A stretch of 64,000 bases of DNA from positions 271,442 to 335,441 of the forward strand of contig NZ_SMLG01000002.1 of assembly GCF_004349195.1 (NCBI RefSeq), in the 5' to 3' direction. The notes beneath the pieces are model-generated. The model ran no database searches. It saw only the letters and a list, made by a program, of their open reading frames with translations, and was not told the DNA's origin. Position 1 is the stretch's first letter; each line of letters starts with the position of its first letter. Made by a program: the position numbers and the translations under genes. Of this stretch, positions 1 through 8,482 are shown one piece after another. The DNA is from Flavobacterium rhamnosiphilum (GTDB lineage Bacteria; Bacteroidota; Bacteroidia; Flavobacteriales; Flavobacteriaceae).

Positions 1-149
1 TCAAAAACAACCATTGAAGGAAAATAGTTAAAAAGTATAAAAAAAATGATCTTTTGAGAAAAAGTAATTATTTTTTTTCTTAATATTGAATGAAATTAGA
101 AATGCCATTTATTAATCATTAACAACTTATTTGAATTAATTTTCACGTG

Positions 150-428
150 ATGAAAAAGAGTAACCGTAAAGAATTGAACTGGGAGCAAACAGAAAAACTT
201 GTTACATTGGCTTTAGAAGAAAAAAATCCTTTTGAAATCATAAAAAAAGAATTTGGTTTAGCAGAAAAAGAAGTTCTGGAGATTATGAAAAAGAAGCTGC
301 CGGCAGAAAAATTTGAAATGTGGAAAAAGAAAGCTACTGCAAATAAACCAAAACCAAAACCCGTTAAAATAGATGATTTTGATGAAGATTTGGATGGAAA
401 ATATTACATAAAAAACAAATTAGACTAA
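150..428 (+). CDS. DUF2805 / TIGR03643-type small conserved protein
   Basis: A 92-residue protein of unknown function, recognised by its overall pattern: a Trp-Glu-Gln opening, then WxxTEKLVTLAL-like and FEIIKKEFGL segments, then a Lys/Glu-rich stretch with MWKKK. It is predicted to be mostly helical with an acidic tail (DDFDEDLDG). No signal peptide or membrane segment is seen, so it is probably cytoplasmic. A GTG directly before the ATG (147) could also start translation; the ATG at 150 is preferred. It stands alone, with a terminator right after its stop. Confidence 0.75.
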   Translation: MKKSNRKELNWEQTEKLVTLALEEKNPFEIIKKEFGLAEKEVLEIMKKKLPAEKFEMWKKKATANKPKPKPVKIDDFDEDLDGKYYIKNKLD

Positions 429-433
429 AAATA

Positions 434-460
434 AAACTCCTGAAATTCGGGAGTTTTTTT
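434..460 (+). terminator. Rho-independent terminator after the DUF2805 gene
   Basis: AAACTCC and GGAGTTT form a stem around a short loop, followed by a run of seven T. It lies a few bases past the stop codon of the gene ending at 428. Confidence 0.75.
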
Positions 461-550
461 GTTAGGTACCCGAACGAAAAACCTGCAATTATACCACAAG
501 GTTTTTAGCGTAGATACTAAACAATATTAATTTTTAAATAAATATTATTA

Positions 551-578
551 ATTGTAAATTAAATATTGTTTAACTTCG
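551..578 (+). promoter_or_regulatory. Possible Bacteroidota promoter for the DUF2089 gene
   Basis: TAACTTCG at 571-578 is close to the -7 consensus TAnnTTTG of this phylum. A TTG lies about 16 bases upstream in place of the -33 TTTG box. The implied transcript would start shortly before the ATG at 599. Confidence 0.3.
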
Positions 579-598
579 CATAATGTAAATCCAATATT

Positions 599-877
599 AT
601 GCAACCCAAACTTCCTATACAATGTCCGAGTTGTGAAAACGCACTCTCGGTAACCCAGCTCAGCTGCGGGAATTGCTCAACTATAGTTTCCGGCAATTAT
701 TCCTTACCGCTATTGCTTCAAATCTCCGAAGAAGAGCAAAATTTCATCCTTCAATTTTTCCTGAGCAGCGGCAGCCTAAAAGAAATGGCTTCGCAAATGG
801 GAAACAGTTACCCCACCGTGAGAAATAAGCTGGATGATATCATTCAAAAAATAAAAAACCTCACCCCCTCCCCATAG
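599..877 (+). CDS. DUF2089 family zinc-ribbon / HTH protein
   Basis: A 92-residue protein with two CxxC pairs (C9/C12 and C23/C26) that form a predicted zinc ribbon. A helix-turn-helix-like segment follows at about residues 59-82 (LKEMASQMG..YPTVRNKLDDII). This matches the DUF2089 family, which is thought to bind DNA as a small regulator, though no target is known. It is a single gene with its own promoter-like sequence upstream. Its stop codon lies inside a GATAGCTATC-type palindrome, so the palindrome may supply the transcript end. Family assignment is good; function is open. Confidence 0.75.
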   Translation: MQPKLPIQCPSCENALSVTQLSCGNCSTIVSGNYSLPLLLQISEEEQNFILQFFLSSGSLKEMASQMGNSYPTVRNKLDDIIQKIKNLTPSP

Positions 878-950
878 CTATCGGGACCCTCTCTAGATCC
901 CTTCGTTCCGATAGCTATCGGAACTCGGAATGACAGGGAGCCGAAGCTGG
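873..950. repeat. Pair of GATAGCTATCGG palindromes (REP-like)
   Basis: Two copies of the palindrome core ATAGCTATCGG lie at 874-884 and 910-921, the second complete as CCGATAGCTATCGG. A CGGAATGACA tag follows the second copy. The same core recurs near 34832-34847 and the tag recurs in other intergenic repeats of this window. No gene is seen between 878 and 1020. Confidence 0.6.
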
Positions 951-1020
951 ATAAAAAAATGGTTTTATTCACAAACCACAAAAACTCATAATCTTTAACT
1001 CATAACCTCTAATCTCATCG

Positions 1021-1602
1021 ATGAAAACTTTACTTTTTAATCCATTCGAAAAATATTCAGATAGAACCCTAATTGCTTTTGGCCTGTTGTTTAGCCTGAT
1101 TGGCGGGTATTTGGGTTTCGTTTTCAATGCCCGCTTTGATGGAGTTATTGATTTGCATTTTGTGGAAAAAGTCAGCGTTTACCAACCTCTTTTTGACATT
1201 GCAATAGACATCTTCTGTTCCTCAATTTTATTATTTTCGGTTGGAAAACTGATCAACAATAAGACACGATTTATTGATATTCTTTCAGTTAGTATGATTG
1301 CCAGAATTCCATTCTATTTTCTTTCCTTTTTTAATATCAATAATTTGATGTACAACATTTCAAAAAGAATATTATCAATGATTGCCCCAGAAAAAATCCA
1401 CAATTTTGTCATAACGGATATACCTGTTCTTCTTGTCGTTTCAATGACCACAATTCTTTTTTTGATATGGCTCATCGTTTTACTTTACAACGGATTCAAA
1501 GTCGCCACTAATGCCAAAGAAACAAAACACACCCTGTTTTTTATTGGCGCATTGATTTTTGCTGAGATTCTTTCAAAAATTCTAATCATAACCCTTAATT
1601 AA
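1021..1602 (+). CDS. Multi-pass membrane protein, Yip1-like
   Basis: A 193-residue integral membrane protein with about five hydrophobic segments (roughly residues 18-37, 60-76, 87-105, 132-156 and 168-190). The opening LFNPFEKYSDRTLIAFG is like that of Yip1-type proteins of Bacteroidota, but I cannot assign a function. It is the first gene of a tight trio with the 114-residue protein at 1605 and the hydrolase at 1951, with gaps of 2 and 1 bases, so the three are probably co-transcribed. No catalytic motif is visible. Confidence 0.55.
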   Translation: MKTLLFNPFEKYSDRTLIAFGLLFSLIGGYLGFVFNARFDGVIDLHFVEKVSVYQPLFDIAIDIFCSSILLFSVGKLINNKTRFIDILSVSMIARIPFYFLSFFNINNLMYNISKRILSMIAPEKIHNFVITDIPVLLVVSMTTILFLIWLIVLLYNGFKVATNAKETKHTLFFIGALIFAEILSKILIITLN

Positions 1603-1604
1603 TC

Positions 1605-1949
1605 ATGGTAGCTGTAACATCAAACGAGAATGAATTTGTTTTTGATATTCTCAGAAGTCATAAATTTTGGGCTTTCGAAAATAAGATTAGAGTACCGAAA
1701 GATAAAATAATCCGAGCCTATCAAAGTAATGATGAATTTACCTTTTGGATCGGTTGGAAAATGCCCGGTACCCAATTACCATGGGTTATTACAGCTGGAA
1801 CTTATATAAAAAAAGGAAAACGCAATTTTTGGGATGTTTGCAATAAAAAAAAAGCAATTATTGTCGAACTCAAAGATTCCTATTACAATAAACTGATCAT
1901 TGAAGTCGAAAATCCGGAACAAATAATGAACTTATTAAACACAAAATAA
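1605..1949 (+). CDS. Conserved hypothetical protein, possible PH-like fold
   Basis: A 114-residue protein without signal peptide or membrane helix. Its pattern WxTAGTYxxKGKxxFWDVxN..KAIIVELKD..Y..LIIEVENP is shared by small proteins in many bacteria and suggests an all-beta, PH-like domain ending near a conserved VENP. The function is unknown. It sits in the middle of the 1021-3354 trio. A role tied to the membrane protein upstream is possible but only inferred from position. Confidence 0.5.
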   Translation: MVAVTSNENEFVFDILRSHKFWAFENKIRVPKDKIIRAYQSNDEFTFWIGWKMPGTQLPWVITAGTYIKKGKRNFWDVCNKKKAIIVELKDSYYNKLIIEVENPEQIMNLLNTK

Positions 1950-1950
1950 A

Positions 1951-3354
1951 ATGAAAAAATTAATACTGATTTTACTTACAGTTTTTACATCGTTAACTAT
2001 TTACAGTCAAGACATCACTGGACAATGGAACGGAATTCTAAAAGTTCAAGGCATTCAATTAAGACTTGTCTTTAACATTACGAAAAATGAAAACGGTTTT
2101 AGCGCTACAATGGACAGTCCTGACCAAGGCGCAAAAGGCATTCCCGTTACTACAACTGCATTTGAGAATTCAAAATTGAAATTAGAAGTTGCCAACGCAC
2201 GAATTGAATATAATGGAGAGCTAAAAGAAAAAGCTATAATTGGAACTTTTATGCAAAACGGACAATCTTTTCCGATGGATTTATCTAGGGAAAAAACAGA
2301 AAAAAAAGTTCTTGTAAGACCTCAAGAACCAAGCAAACCCTATTCCTACTATTCAGAAGAAATCAATTTCGAAAACAAAAAAGATAAAATAGTTTTAGCG
2401 GGAACTTTAACTTTACCAAAAAAAGGAGGTAATTATCCCGTTGTAATTCTAATAAGCGGAAGTGGCCCTCAAAATAGAGATGAGGAATTAATGGGACATA
2501 AACCATTTCTCGTAATTTCAGACTATTTTACAAAAAATGGAATAGCGGTGTTAAGATATGATGACAGAGGAGTTGCTCAATCGAAAGGAGATTTCAAAAC
2601 TGCAACTTCGTTAGATTTTGCATCAGACGTTGAAAGTGCTATTGCTTATTTAAAAACAAGAAAAGAAATCAACAAAAATAAAATAGGCTTGGTGGGACAT
2701 AGTGAAGGCGGAATTATTGCGCCTATGGTAGCCTCTAAATCGAAAGACGTGAATTGTATTGTTTTACTGGCTGGGACAGGAATTCCAGGAGACCAACTAC
2801 TTTTATTGCAACAGGAATTAATGAGTAGAGCTTCAGGAGTAAGCGAAGTTGATATACAAAATAGTATAGCCTCGATGAAAAGAGCTGTTGGGATTATAAG
2901 TAAATCAACAAATTCAGAACAATTAAAAATTGAATTGACGGAATACATTAAAGCAGCCAATTCAAAAGGACCAGAAGAAATTGGAAAAATTAGTAAAGAT
3001 GATTATATTAAATCCCAAGTGGATCAAATGACAAGTCCTTGGAATCAATATTTTATTAAATATAATCCCGCGACAGCATTAGAAAAAGTAAAATGTCCCG
3101 TTTTGGCAGTGAATGGAGAAAAAGACTTGCAAGTTCCTCCGAAAGAAAATTTGACCGCAATAAAAAATGCGCTTGAAAAGGGTGGAAATAAAAAAGTAAC
3201 AATAAAAGAGTTTCCAAACTTGAATCATTTATTTCAAGAATGCAAAACGGGTTCCCCAAATGAATATGCCGAAATCGAACAGACTTTTTCACCGACAGCA
3301 TTAGACGAAATTACAAAATGGATACTAAACCAAAATAAAAATTCCCGCCAATAA
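1951..3354 (+). CDS. Secreted alpha/beta hydrolase (S33-like)
   Basis: A 467-residue protein with an N-terminal signal peptide (cleavage near residue 19, after TIYS). A beta-rich domain covers roughly residues 20-125, and an alpha/beta hydrolase fold covers about 140-460. The likely triad is Ser251 in GHSEGG, Asp392 in NGEKDLQVP and His426 in NLNHLF. The GSGPQNRDE segment near residue 170 is the usual oxyanion-hole region of this group. Members act as esterases or peptidases on unknown substrates, here in the periplasm or outside. It is the last gene of the trio starting at 1021. Confidence 0.85.
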   Translation: MKKLILILLTVFTSLTIYSQDITGQWNGILKVQGIQLRLVFNITKNENGFSATMDSPDQGAKGIPVTTTAFENSKLKLEVANARIEYNGELKEKAIIGTFMQNGQSFPMDLSREKTEKKVLVRPQEPSKPYSYYSEEINFENKKDKIVLAGTLTLPKKGGNYPVVILISGSGPQNRDEELMGHKPFLVISDYFTKNGIAVLRYDDRGVAQSKGDFKTATSLDFASDVESAIAYLKTRKEINKNKIGLVGHSEGGIIAPMVASKSKDVNCIVLLAGTGIPGDQLLLLQQELMSRASGVSEVDIQNSIASMKRAVGIISKSTNSEQLKIELTEYIKAANSKGPEEIGKISKDDYIKSQVDQMTSPWNQYFIKYNPATALEKVKCPVLAVNGEKDLQVPPKENLTAIKNALEKGGNKKVTIKEFPNLNHLFQECKTGSPNEYAEIEQTFSPTALDEITKWILNQNKNSRQ

Positions 3355-3430
3355 TCTCTTTGTAAAATCACTTTAAGATGTAACAATTGTGTTCGTGCAG
3401 AGACTAACATTTAAAATAAAATCACACAAA

Positions 3431-5299
3431 ATGAAAAGAATATTTTTTGCACTAGCATTTGCTTCTGTTCTTTGGAGCTGTAAAACTGCCAGTACTTCAA
3501 CTAATGATTCAAAATCTATTACTGATGTTGTAAAAGTTGCTGTTAATTTGAATGATGTAAAGGATGACAAAGTACTTGTCACGATTACATCCCCAAAAAT
3601 CAGTATGGATGAAGTGACGTATAGCATTCCTAAAATTGTTCCAGGAACCTATTCTGTGGATGATTATGGAAAATACATTGAGGATTTAAAAGCATTTGAC
3701 TACAAAGGAAATATACTGCCAGTTACCAAAACTGATGACAATACTTGGAATATTAAAAATGCCAAAACATTGGTAAAAATCACCTATTTGGTAAACGACA
3801 CATTTGATACTGAAAAAGGTGGCGGTTTTGGCAAAAACGACATTTTTTCACCAGCTGGAACAAACATTGATGCAGGAAAAAACTTTATGTTGAACATGCA
3901 TGGTTTTGTAGGCTATTTTCAAGACAAAAAAGACCTTCCCTATACTGTTAGTATTGCACACTCAGAAACACTTTGGGGAGCCACTTCAATGACGGATCAA
4001 GATGCTAGCACAACGAATGATGTGTTTACAACACCTCGTTATGCTGAATTGGTTGAAAATCCTATCATGTATGCTAAACCGGACTATACTACTTTTACAG
4101 TAGATGGTATGGAAATACTGATTGGTGTTTATTCTCCTACTGGGAAAGTGACTGCCGAAAGCATTACTCCTGAGATGAAAACCATGATGATTGCCCAAAA
4201 AACTTTTTTAGGAAAAATCAATGCAACAAAAAAATACAGCGTGTTGTTGTACTTATCAAGCATGACACCTACTGATGCCAAAGGATTTGGAGCACTGGAA
4301 CATCCTACTGCAACAACTGTTGTTTTACCTGAAATGATGTTAAAAGAAGAATTGGTTAAATCAATGAAAGATGTGGTTTCGCATGAATTTTTTCATATCG
4401 TAACTCCTTTAACGATTCATTCTAAAGAGATTCATTATTTTGATTACAACACGCCTAAAATGTCAGAACATTTATGGATGTACGAAGGGGTGACGGAATA
4501 CTTTGCTAACCTTTTTCAAATTAATCAAGGATTAATCACCGAAGAGGAGTTTTATACGCGTATATTAGAAAAAATTGAACATGCGAATGCCATGAATGAC
4601 ACGATGCCTTTTACAACAATGAGCGCTAATGTGTTGACAGAACCATACAAAACCCAATACTTGAACGTATATGAAAAAGGAGCACTTATTGGAATGTGTT
4701 TGGACATTATTATCAGAGAAAAAAGTAATGGCGAAAGAGGAATTCTTGATTTAATGCAAAAATTATCTAATGAATATGGTGTTTCAAAACCATTTAATGA
4801 TACGGAACTTTTTGCCAAAATAACTTCATTTACCTATCCTGAAGTAGGAGCTTTTTTAGCTACTTATGTATCTGGAGCAACTCCAATTCCTTACGAGACT
4901 TATTTGGCTAAAGTTGGCGTTACTAAATCCATGGAAAAAGTACCCGGTAATGTATTCTTAAAAGGACAATCACCATACATCACGGTGAATCAACAAACAA
5001 AAGAGATCATTGTAATCCCTAATATGGAGCTAAACGTTTTTTATACAAATTTAGGACTTAAAGGAGGAGACATTTTGATGTCTATAAATGAAAAACCGTA
5101 CTCATTGGATAACATTTATGACATGATTACGGAGAGCCAAAACTGGAAAGAAAACGACGCTATCTCTGTTAAAATAAAACGTGACGGTAAGGAACAAGTA
5201 ATCAAAGGAAAGGTAAAATTTCCTTATGAAGAAAAAGAAGGTCTTAAAGCTACTGATGCTTCAAAAACAACTTTGAAAGAAGCTTGGTTAAAAGCATAA
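3431..5299 (+). CDS. M61 family metallopeptidase lipoprotein with PDZ domain
   Basis: I start it at ATG 3431 because a lipoprotein signal follows directly (LWSC lipobox, Cys near residue 17). The GTG at 3389 in the same frame would add 14 polar residues before it. The protein has 622 residues. The zinc site is H318-E-F-F-H322 with a third ligand E352 in MYEGVTEYF, both typical of the glycyl-aminopeptidase family M61. A PDZ-like domain lies near the C-terminus (LGLKGGDILMSINEKP). It probably trims peptides in the periplasm or at the outer membrane. A strong terminator follows. Confidence 0.9.
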   Translation: MKRIFFALAFASVLWSCKTASTSTNDSKSITDVVKVAVNLNDVKDDKVLVTITSPKISMDEVTYSIPKIVPGTYSVDDYGKYIEDLKAFDYKGNILPVTKTDDNTWNIKNAKTLVKITYLVNDTFDTEKGGGFGKNDIFSPAGTNIDAGKNFMLNMHGFVGYFQDKKDLPYTVSIAHSETLWGATSMTDQDASTTNDVFTTPRYAELVENPIMYAKPDYTTFTVDGMEILIGVYSPTGKVTAESITPEMKTMMIAQKTFLGKINATKKYSVLLYLSSMTPTDAKGFGALEHPTATTVVLPEMMLKEELVKSMKDVVSHEFFHIVTPLTIHSKEIHYFDYNTPKMSEHLWMYEGVTEYFANLFQINQGLITEEEFYTRILEKIEHANAMNDTMPFTTMSANVLTEPYKTQYLNVYEKGALIGMCLDIIIREKSNGERGILDLMQKLSNEYGVSKPFNDTELFAKITSFTYPEVGAFLATYVSGATPIPYETYLAKVGVTKSMEKVPGNVFLKGQSPYITVNQQTKEIIVIPNMELNVFYTNLGLKGGDILMSINEKPYSLDNIYDMITESQNWKENDAISVKIKRDGKEQVIKGKVKFPYEEKEGLKATDASKTTLKEAWLKA

Positions 5300-5317
5300 T
5301 TTTAAAAATGATTCAGG

Positions 5318-5352
5318 AAATCCCAATTTAGAAATAAATTGGGATTTTTTTT
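5318..5352 (+). terminator. Rho-independent terminator after the M61 gene
   Basis: AAATCCCAATTTA and TAAATTGGGATTT form a 13-base-pair stem with a GAAA loop, followed by T-rich sequence. It lies 19 bases past the stop at 5299. Confidence 0.85.
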
Positions 5353-5423
5353 GTGAAATTTGAACGCGTTACCAAAATCATTCCAACAATTTTCTTTATT
5401 TTGCGCCAAAATATAAACACCAA

Positions 5424-5503
5424 TGAAATCGTCATGATTCAATCCTAATCCCGAAGTTTCGGGACGGGACAAATCATAATAAAGAATGGCGATACCATGT
5501 TCC
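5424..5503. repeat. Imperfect hairpin repeat, copy 1, with a nested palindrome
   Basis: The left arm (TGAAATCGTCATGATTCAA) and right arm (AATGGCGATACCATGTTCC) are imperfectly complementary. They match the two arms of the repeat at 23949-24010. Between the arms this copy has a CCCGAAGTTTCGGG palindrome that the other copy lacks. It lies just upstream of the gene at 5527. An open frame of 74 codons on the minus strand here looks fortuitous. Confidence 0.55.
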
Positions 5504-5526
5504 AAAAAATCAAATTTTAACTTCAC

Positions 5527-6237
5527 ATGAAAAAATCTATTATTGCATTCGTTACACTCATCCTATTGTCATCTTGTGACAAGAATGAATCAAAAACTAA
5601 TTTACATATTACCGGAAATATTAAAGGATTAAAAAAAGGGACTTTGTATATCCAGCGAATTGTTGATACTACACTGGTAGCTATTGACACAATCAATATC
5701 GACGGAAGTTCTACATTCGAAAGTGATCTGGACCTAAAATCACCTGAAATGCTTTATTTGTTCTTAGACAGAGGCGTGAGCAATTCCTTGGATAATAATT
5801 TATCCTTCTTTGCTGAGCCAGGAAACATAACTATTGAAACGAGTTTAGATCGTTATTTGTCTGATGCCAAAATTAAAGGGTCAAAAAATCACGAAATATT
5901 TGAAGAGTATAAAAAGATTAACACCCGTTTTACAGATGAAAGTCTTACTTTGATTGAACAAAAATTTAATGCTATCAAAAGTCAAAACACAAAAGCAGTT
6001 GATAGCCTGAGTGCAAAACAAGATTCAAACATAAAAAGAAAGTATTTGTTCGCCACTAATTTTGCATTAAACAACAGAAAATTCGAAGTGGCGCCTTATA
6101 TCGCCTTATCAGAAATCTATGATATCAATATCAAATATTTAGATACAATTCAAAAATCAATGTCACCTAAAGTAGCACAATCGCTTTATGGCAAAAAACT
6201 GACGGAATATATTGCCAGCATCAAGAACCAGAAGTAA
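5527..6237 (+). CDS. DUF4369 domain lipoprotein
   Basis: A 236-residue lipoprotein: signal peptide MKKSIIAFVTLILLSSC with lipobox Cys at residue 17. A DUF4369-type beta domain follows (ITGNIKGLKKGTLYIQRI...), which in Bacteroidota usually stands in front of a thioredoxin-like domain. Here no thioredoxin CxxC domain follows; the second half is a charged helical tail. So it is a stand-alone DUF4369 protein of unknown function, tethered to a membrane. It is a single gene with its own terminator. Confidence 0.75.
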   Translation: MKKSIIAFVTLILLSSCDKNESKTNLHITGNIKGLKKGTLYIQRIVDTTLVAIDTINIDGSSTFESDLDLKSPEMLYLFLDRGVSNSLDNNLSFFAEPGNITIETSLDRYLSDAKIKGSKNHEIFEEYKKINTRFTDESLTLIEQKFNAIKSQNTKAVDSLSAKQDSNIKRKYLFATNFALNNRKFEVAPYIALSEIYDINIKYLDTIQKSMSPKVAQSLYGKKLTEYIASIKNQK

Positions 6238-6280
6238 ACAGTTCTAAAGGCTGCGTTCTATTCCATAATTAGAATAAAAA

Positions 6281-6319
6281 AAATCATCTTGCTGTATAAC
6301 AAGATGATTTTTTTTTATT
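6281..6319 (+). terminator. Rho-independent terminator after the DUF4369 gene
   Basis: AAATCATCTTG and CAAGATGATTT form the stem, followed by a run of nine T. It may also serve the minus-strand gene ending at 6389, although the A-run on the other side is weaker. Confidence 0.85.
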
Positions 6320-6388
6320 TTATAAAGAAGAATAGTAATCCTGAGGCCTGCCGAACAAAACCTCATCATTACCATATATAAAAGCTGT

Positions 6389-6853
6389 TTAAGCGTTATT
6401 AAAAGCTATTCCGGTAACAATCATCCCTACAAACATTAAAAGATACAGAGAGAAAATTACCAGTGTCATAATTCCAATGAATTTGTAATGTGATTTTAAA
6501 TATCCTAAAGAAGTAGTCAGTGTTTCGGAATCGTTGTTATTAAACGCTGCTTTGGCATTAGATGCAAATTTATTCAAGTAATACACCGGAAAGAAATAAA
6601 GTGCCGCAATAAGCAAATAAACGACAGCCATCACTATTCCAAAAGAAGAACCCATCATTCCCATTGCTGGATTCATTTTCCCCATAGCTGAGAATAATGT
6701 ACCGGCAAATAAAGCTGCAAAAACAATAAAACCAATTCCTATGTAACCAAGAATTGATAAAAAATAAGCCCACTTTGCTGTTTCTTTTAAAAAGTCTTTT
6801 GCAGACTCATTTAGTTTCATTTCAAAATTCTCAATAACTGAATGCTCTTCCAT
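6389..6853 (-). CDS. DUF5362 family membrane protein
   Basis: A 154-residue membrane protein. A short cytoplasmic N-terminus with a conserved amphipathic LNESAKDFLKETAKWA segment leads into about four transmembrane helices (near residues 27-55, 70-95, 120-150). The region YFFPVYYLNKFASNAKAAF..ND between helices is typical of DUF5362. The function is unknown. It is a single gene, transcribed towards the convergent DUF4369 gene. Confidence 0.75.
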   Translation of the reverse strand: MEEHSVIENFEMKLNESAKDFLKETAKWAYFLSILGYIGIGFIVFAALFAGTLFSAMGKMNPAMGMMGSSFGIVMAVVYLLIAALYFFPVYYLNKFASNAKAAFNNNDSETLTTSLGYLKSHYKFIGIMTLVIFSLYLLMFVGMIVTGIAFNNA

Positions 6854-6937
6854 AATTTATTTTTTAGGTTAGATACCAAATTTAACAAAAAAATTATGAC
6901 ATTCAATTAAAACGGAATTGAATTCTCATTTTTATCA

Positions 6938-6974
6938 AAAACAAAAAACCACTTAACAAAAGTTAAGTGGTTTT
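6938..6974 (-). terminator. Terminator of the tRNA-Thr gene
   Basis: AAAACCACTTAAC and GTTAAGTGGTTTT form a 13-base-pair stem with a four-base loop. Read on the minus strand it is followed by a T-rich run, and it starts 8 bases after the tRNA 3' end. Confidence 0.7.
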
Positions 6975-6981
6975 ATTAAAG

Positions 6982-7055
6982 AGCCGGCGGAGGGACTCGA
7001 ACCCACGACCTGCTGATTACAAATCAGCTGCTCTAGCCAACTGAGCTACGCTGGC
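6982..7055 (-). tRNA. tRNA-Thr (anticodon TGT)
   Basis: The minus strand reads as a complete 74-base cloverleaf without an encoded CCA. The anticodon stem GCTGA/TCAGC holds the loop TTTGTAA, giving anticodon TGT (reads ACA). The D-arm (AGCTCAGTTGGCTAGAGCA) and the T-loop (GGTTCGAGTCC) are normal. The acceptor stem pairs GCCAGCG with CGCCGGC, which leaves an A-C mismatch at the fourth pair. The discriminator base is T. Confidence 0.95.
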
Positions 7056-7133
7056 GACTCATTACGGGTGCAAATATAAGTCTGAATTTCTATTTTCCAA
7101 AACAAATTCAAACTTTTTTCGCTTTTTTTTTGA

Positions 7134-7400
7134 CTACAATTCGTTGATTTTAGCAATCAATTGATTAGCAGTTTGTTCCAATTCAACATTGATTTGTTTG
7201 AAGTGTGCTTTTTTATCTTCTACCTTTTTTGCGTTCACTTTAGTGATTAAAGCGTCAAAAGCAGCAATAGCTTCATCAATTAAATCATTAGTTTCTGTTG
7301 TTGGTTTTCCTGTTGTAGAAATTTCGAACAAGTAAACTGCTTCAATAATATCTCCTAAAACGTAGTTGATGTCTTTTTTTAAATTCTTAACGTTTGCCAT
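7134..7400 (-). CDS. Conserved small hypothetical protein of Flavobacteriia
   Basis: An 88-residue, helical, soluble protein with Lys/Asp-rich composition and no Cys. The pattern MANVKNLKKDINYVLGDIIEAV followed by an alpha-helical tail is familiar from small conserved proteins of flavobacteria with no known function. It stands alone between the tRNA gene and manA. The T-rich sequence just upstream of its ATG (+ strand 7401-7440) may hold its promoter. Confidence 0.7.
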   Translation of the reverse strand: MANVKNLKKDINYVLGDIIEAVYLFEISTTGKPTTETNDLIDEAIAAFDALITKVNAKKVEDKKAHFKQINVELEQTANQLIAKINEL

Positions 7401-7468
7401 TTTTATTTTTTTAAAATTTGAATTTTAATTTGCGTCTGCAAAAGTACACATAATCTTTCTATTACCGA

Positions 7469-8437
7469 CTATGAAATGTAAATTTCTAAAATTGAAGCTT
7501 TTCCATTGAGAATGAATGCGTTCATAGCGGCAGGAATCAAAACAGTATCTCCTTTTTTATATTGCAATTTTGAATTGTTGTACTCCAGTTCAAATGATCC
7601 TTCTGTACACATATATACCGTAAAGGTTTTTCCAGATTTAGAAACCGAAATTTCTCCGTCTAACGGAATAAAATTCGTCGTAAAATAAGGACAATCAACA
7701 ATTTCATTTGAATCGTTTATGTTCTTAGTATACTCTTTTTTAGTTTCTACTTTATTGTAATTAATGGCGTCTAAAGCCAAATCAACATGTAATTCTCTAG
7801 TATTTCCATTGGCATCTACTCTATCAAAATCATAGAGACGATAGGTAATATCAGAAGTTTGTTGAATCTCGGCAACCACTAATCCGGCACCAATCGCATG
7901 AACCGTTCCAGTTTCCAAGAAAAAAACATCGCCTGATTTTACTTTTACAGTATCAAGAATAGAAAGCAAGGTTTTGTTTTTTAGATTTTCTAAGTATTCA
8001 TCGGCATTCGATTTTTCTTTGAAACCCACAATAATTCTGGCATTATCATCAGCTTGCATGATGTACCACATTTCGGTTTTACCAAAGGAATTGTGGCGTC
8101 TTTTAGCCAACTCATCATTAGGATGCACTTGTATGGACAAATCTTCGCGAGCATCTAAATATTTAAAAAGCAACGGAAATTGTTTTCCGAATCTGGCATG
8201 AACTTCCGTTCCTACTATTTCGTCAGGAAACCCATTAATAATTGCCGTCAATGATTTCCCTTTCCATTCTCCGTTGGCCACAACACTTACGTCATCTTCA
8301 ACTGTAGACAACTCCCAACTTTCGCCAGTGATTGTTGACGTAATTGGTTTATTAAGTAGTGTTTTTAGTTTTTCACCGCCCCAAATTCTTTCTTTTAAAA
8401 TGGGTTCAAATTGTAAGGGGTATATTTTTGGATTCAT
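7469..8437 (-). CDS. manA: Mannose-6-phosphate isomerase, class I
   Basis: A 322-residue enzyme interconverting mannose-6-phosphate and fructose-6-phosphate. The zinc ligands are visible: Q103 and H105 in SIQVHPND, E122 in GKTEMWY, and H180 in TGTVHAIGAG. The opening LQFEPILKERIWGG is typical of the short class I form found in Bacteroidota and Firmicutes. It may supply mannose-6-phosphate for the polysaccharide genes further along, including the nonulosonic acid branch, but it is not in the same operon. The downstream gene is 45 bases upstream of its ATG on the other side. Confidence 0.92.
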   Translation of the reverse strand: MNPKIYPLQFEPILKERIWGGEKLKTLLNKPITSTITGESWELSTVEDDVSVVANGEWKGKSLTAIINGFPDEIVGTEVHARFGKQFPLLFKYLDAREDLSIQVHPNDELAKRRHNSFGKTEMWYIMQADDNARIIVGFKEKSNADEYLENLKNKTLLSILDTVKVKSGDVFFLETGTVHAIGAGLVVAEIQQTSDITYRLYDFDRVDANGNTRELHVDLALDAINYNKVETKKEYTKNINDSNEIVDCPYFTTNFIPLDGEISVSKSGKTFTVYMCTEGSFELEYNNSKLQYKKGDTVLIPAAMNAFILNGKASILEIYIS

Positions 8438-8482
8438 GTTTTTTTATTTACAAATTTTGTCAACTTAACTGATTGACCTACT

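Noticed and set aside
5302..5526. A 74-codon minus-strand open frame after the M61 gene
   Set aside because: It runs across a terminator and the repeat at 5424 and has no family-like pattern; the sequence is repeat-derived.
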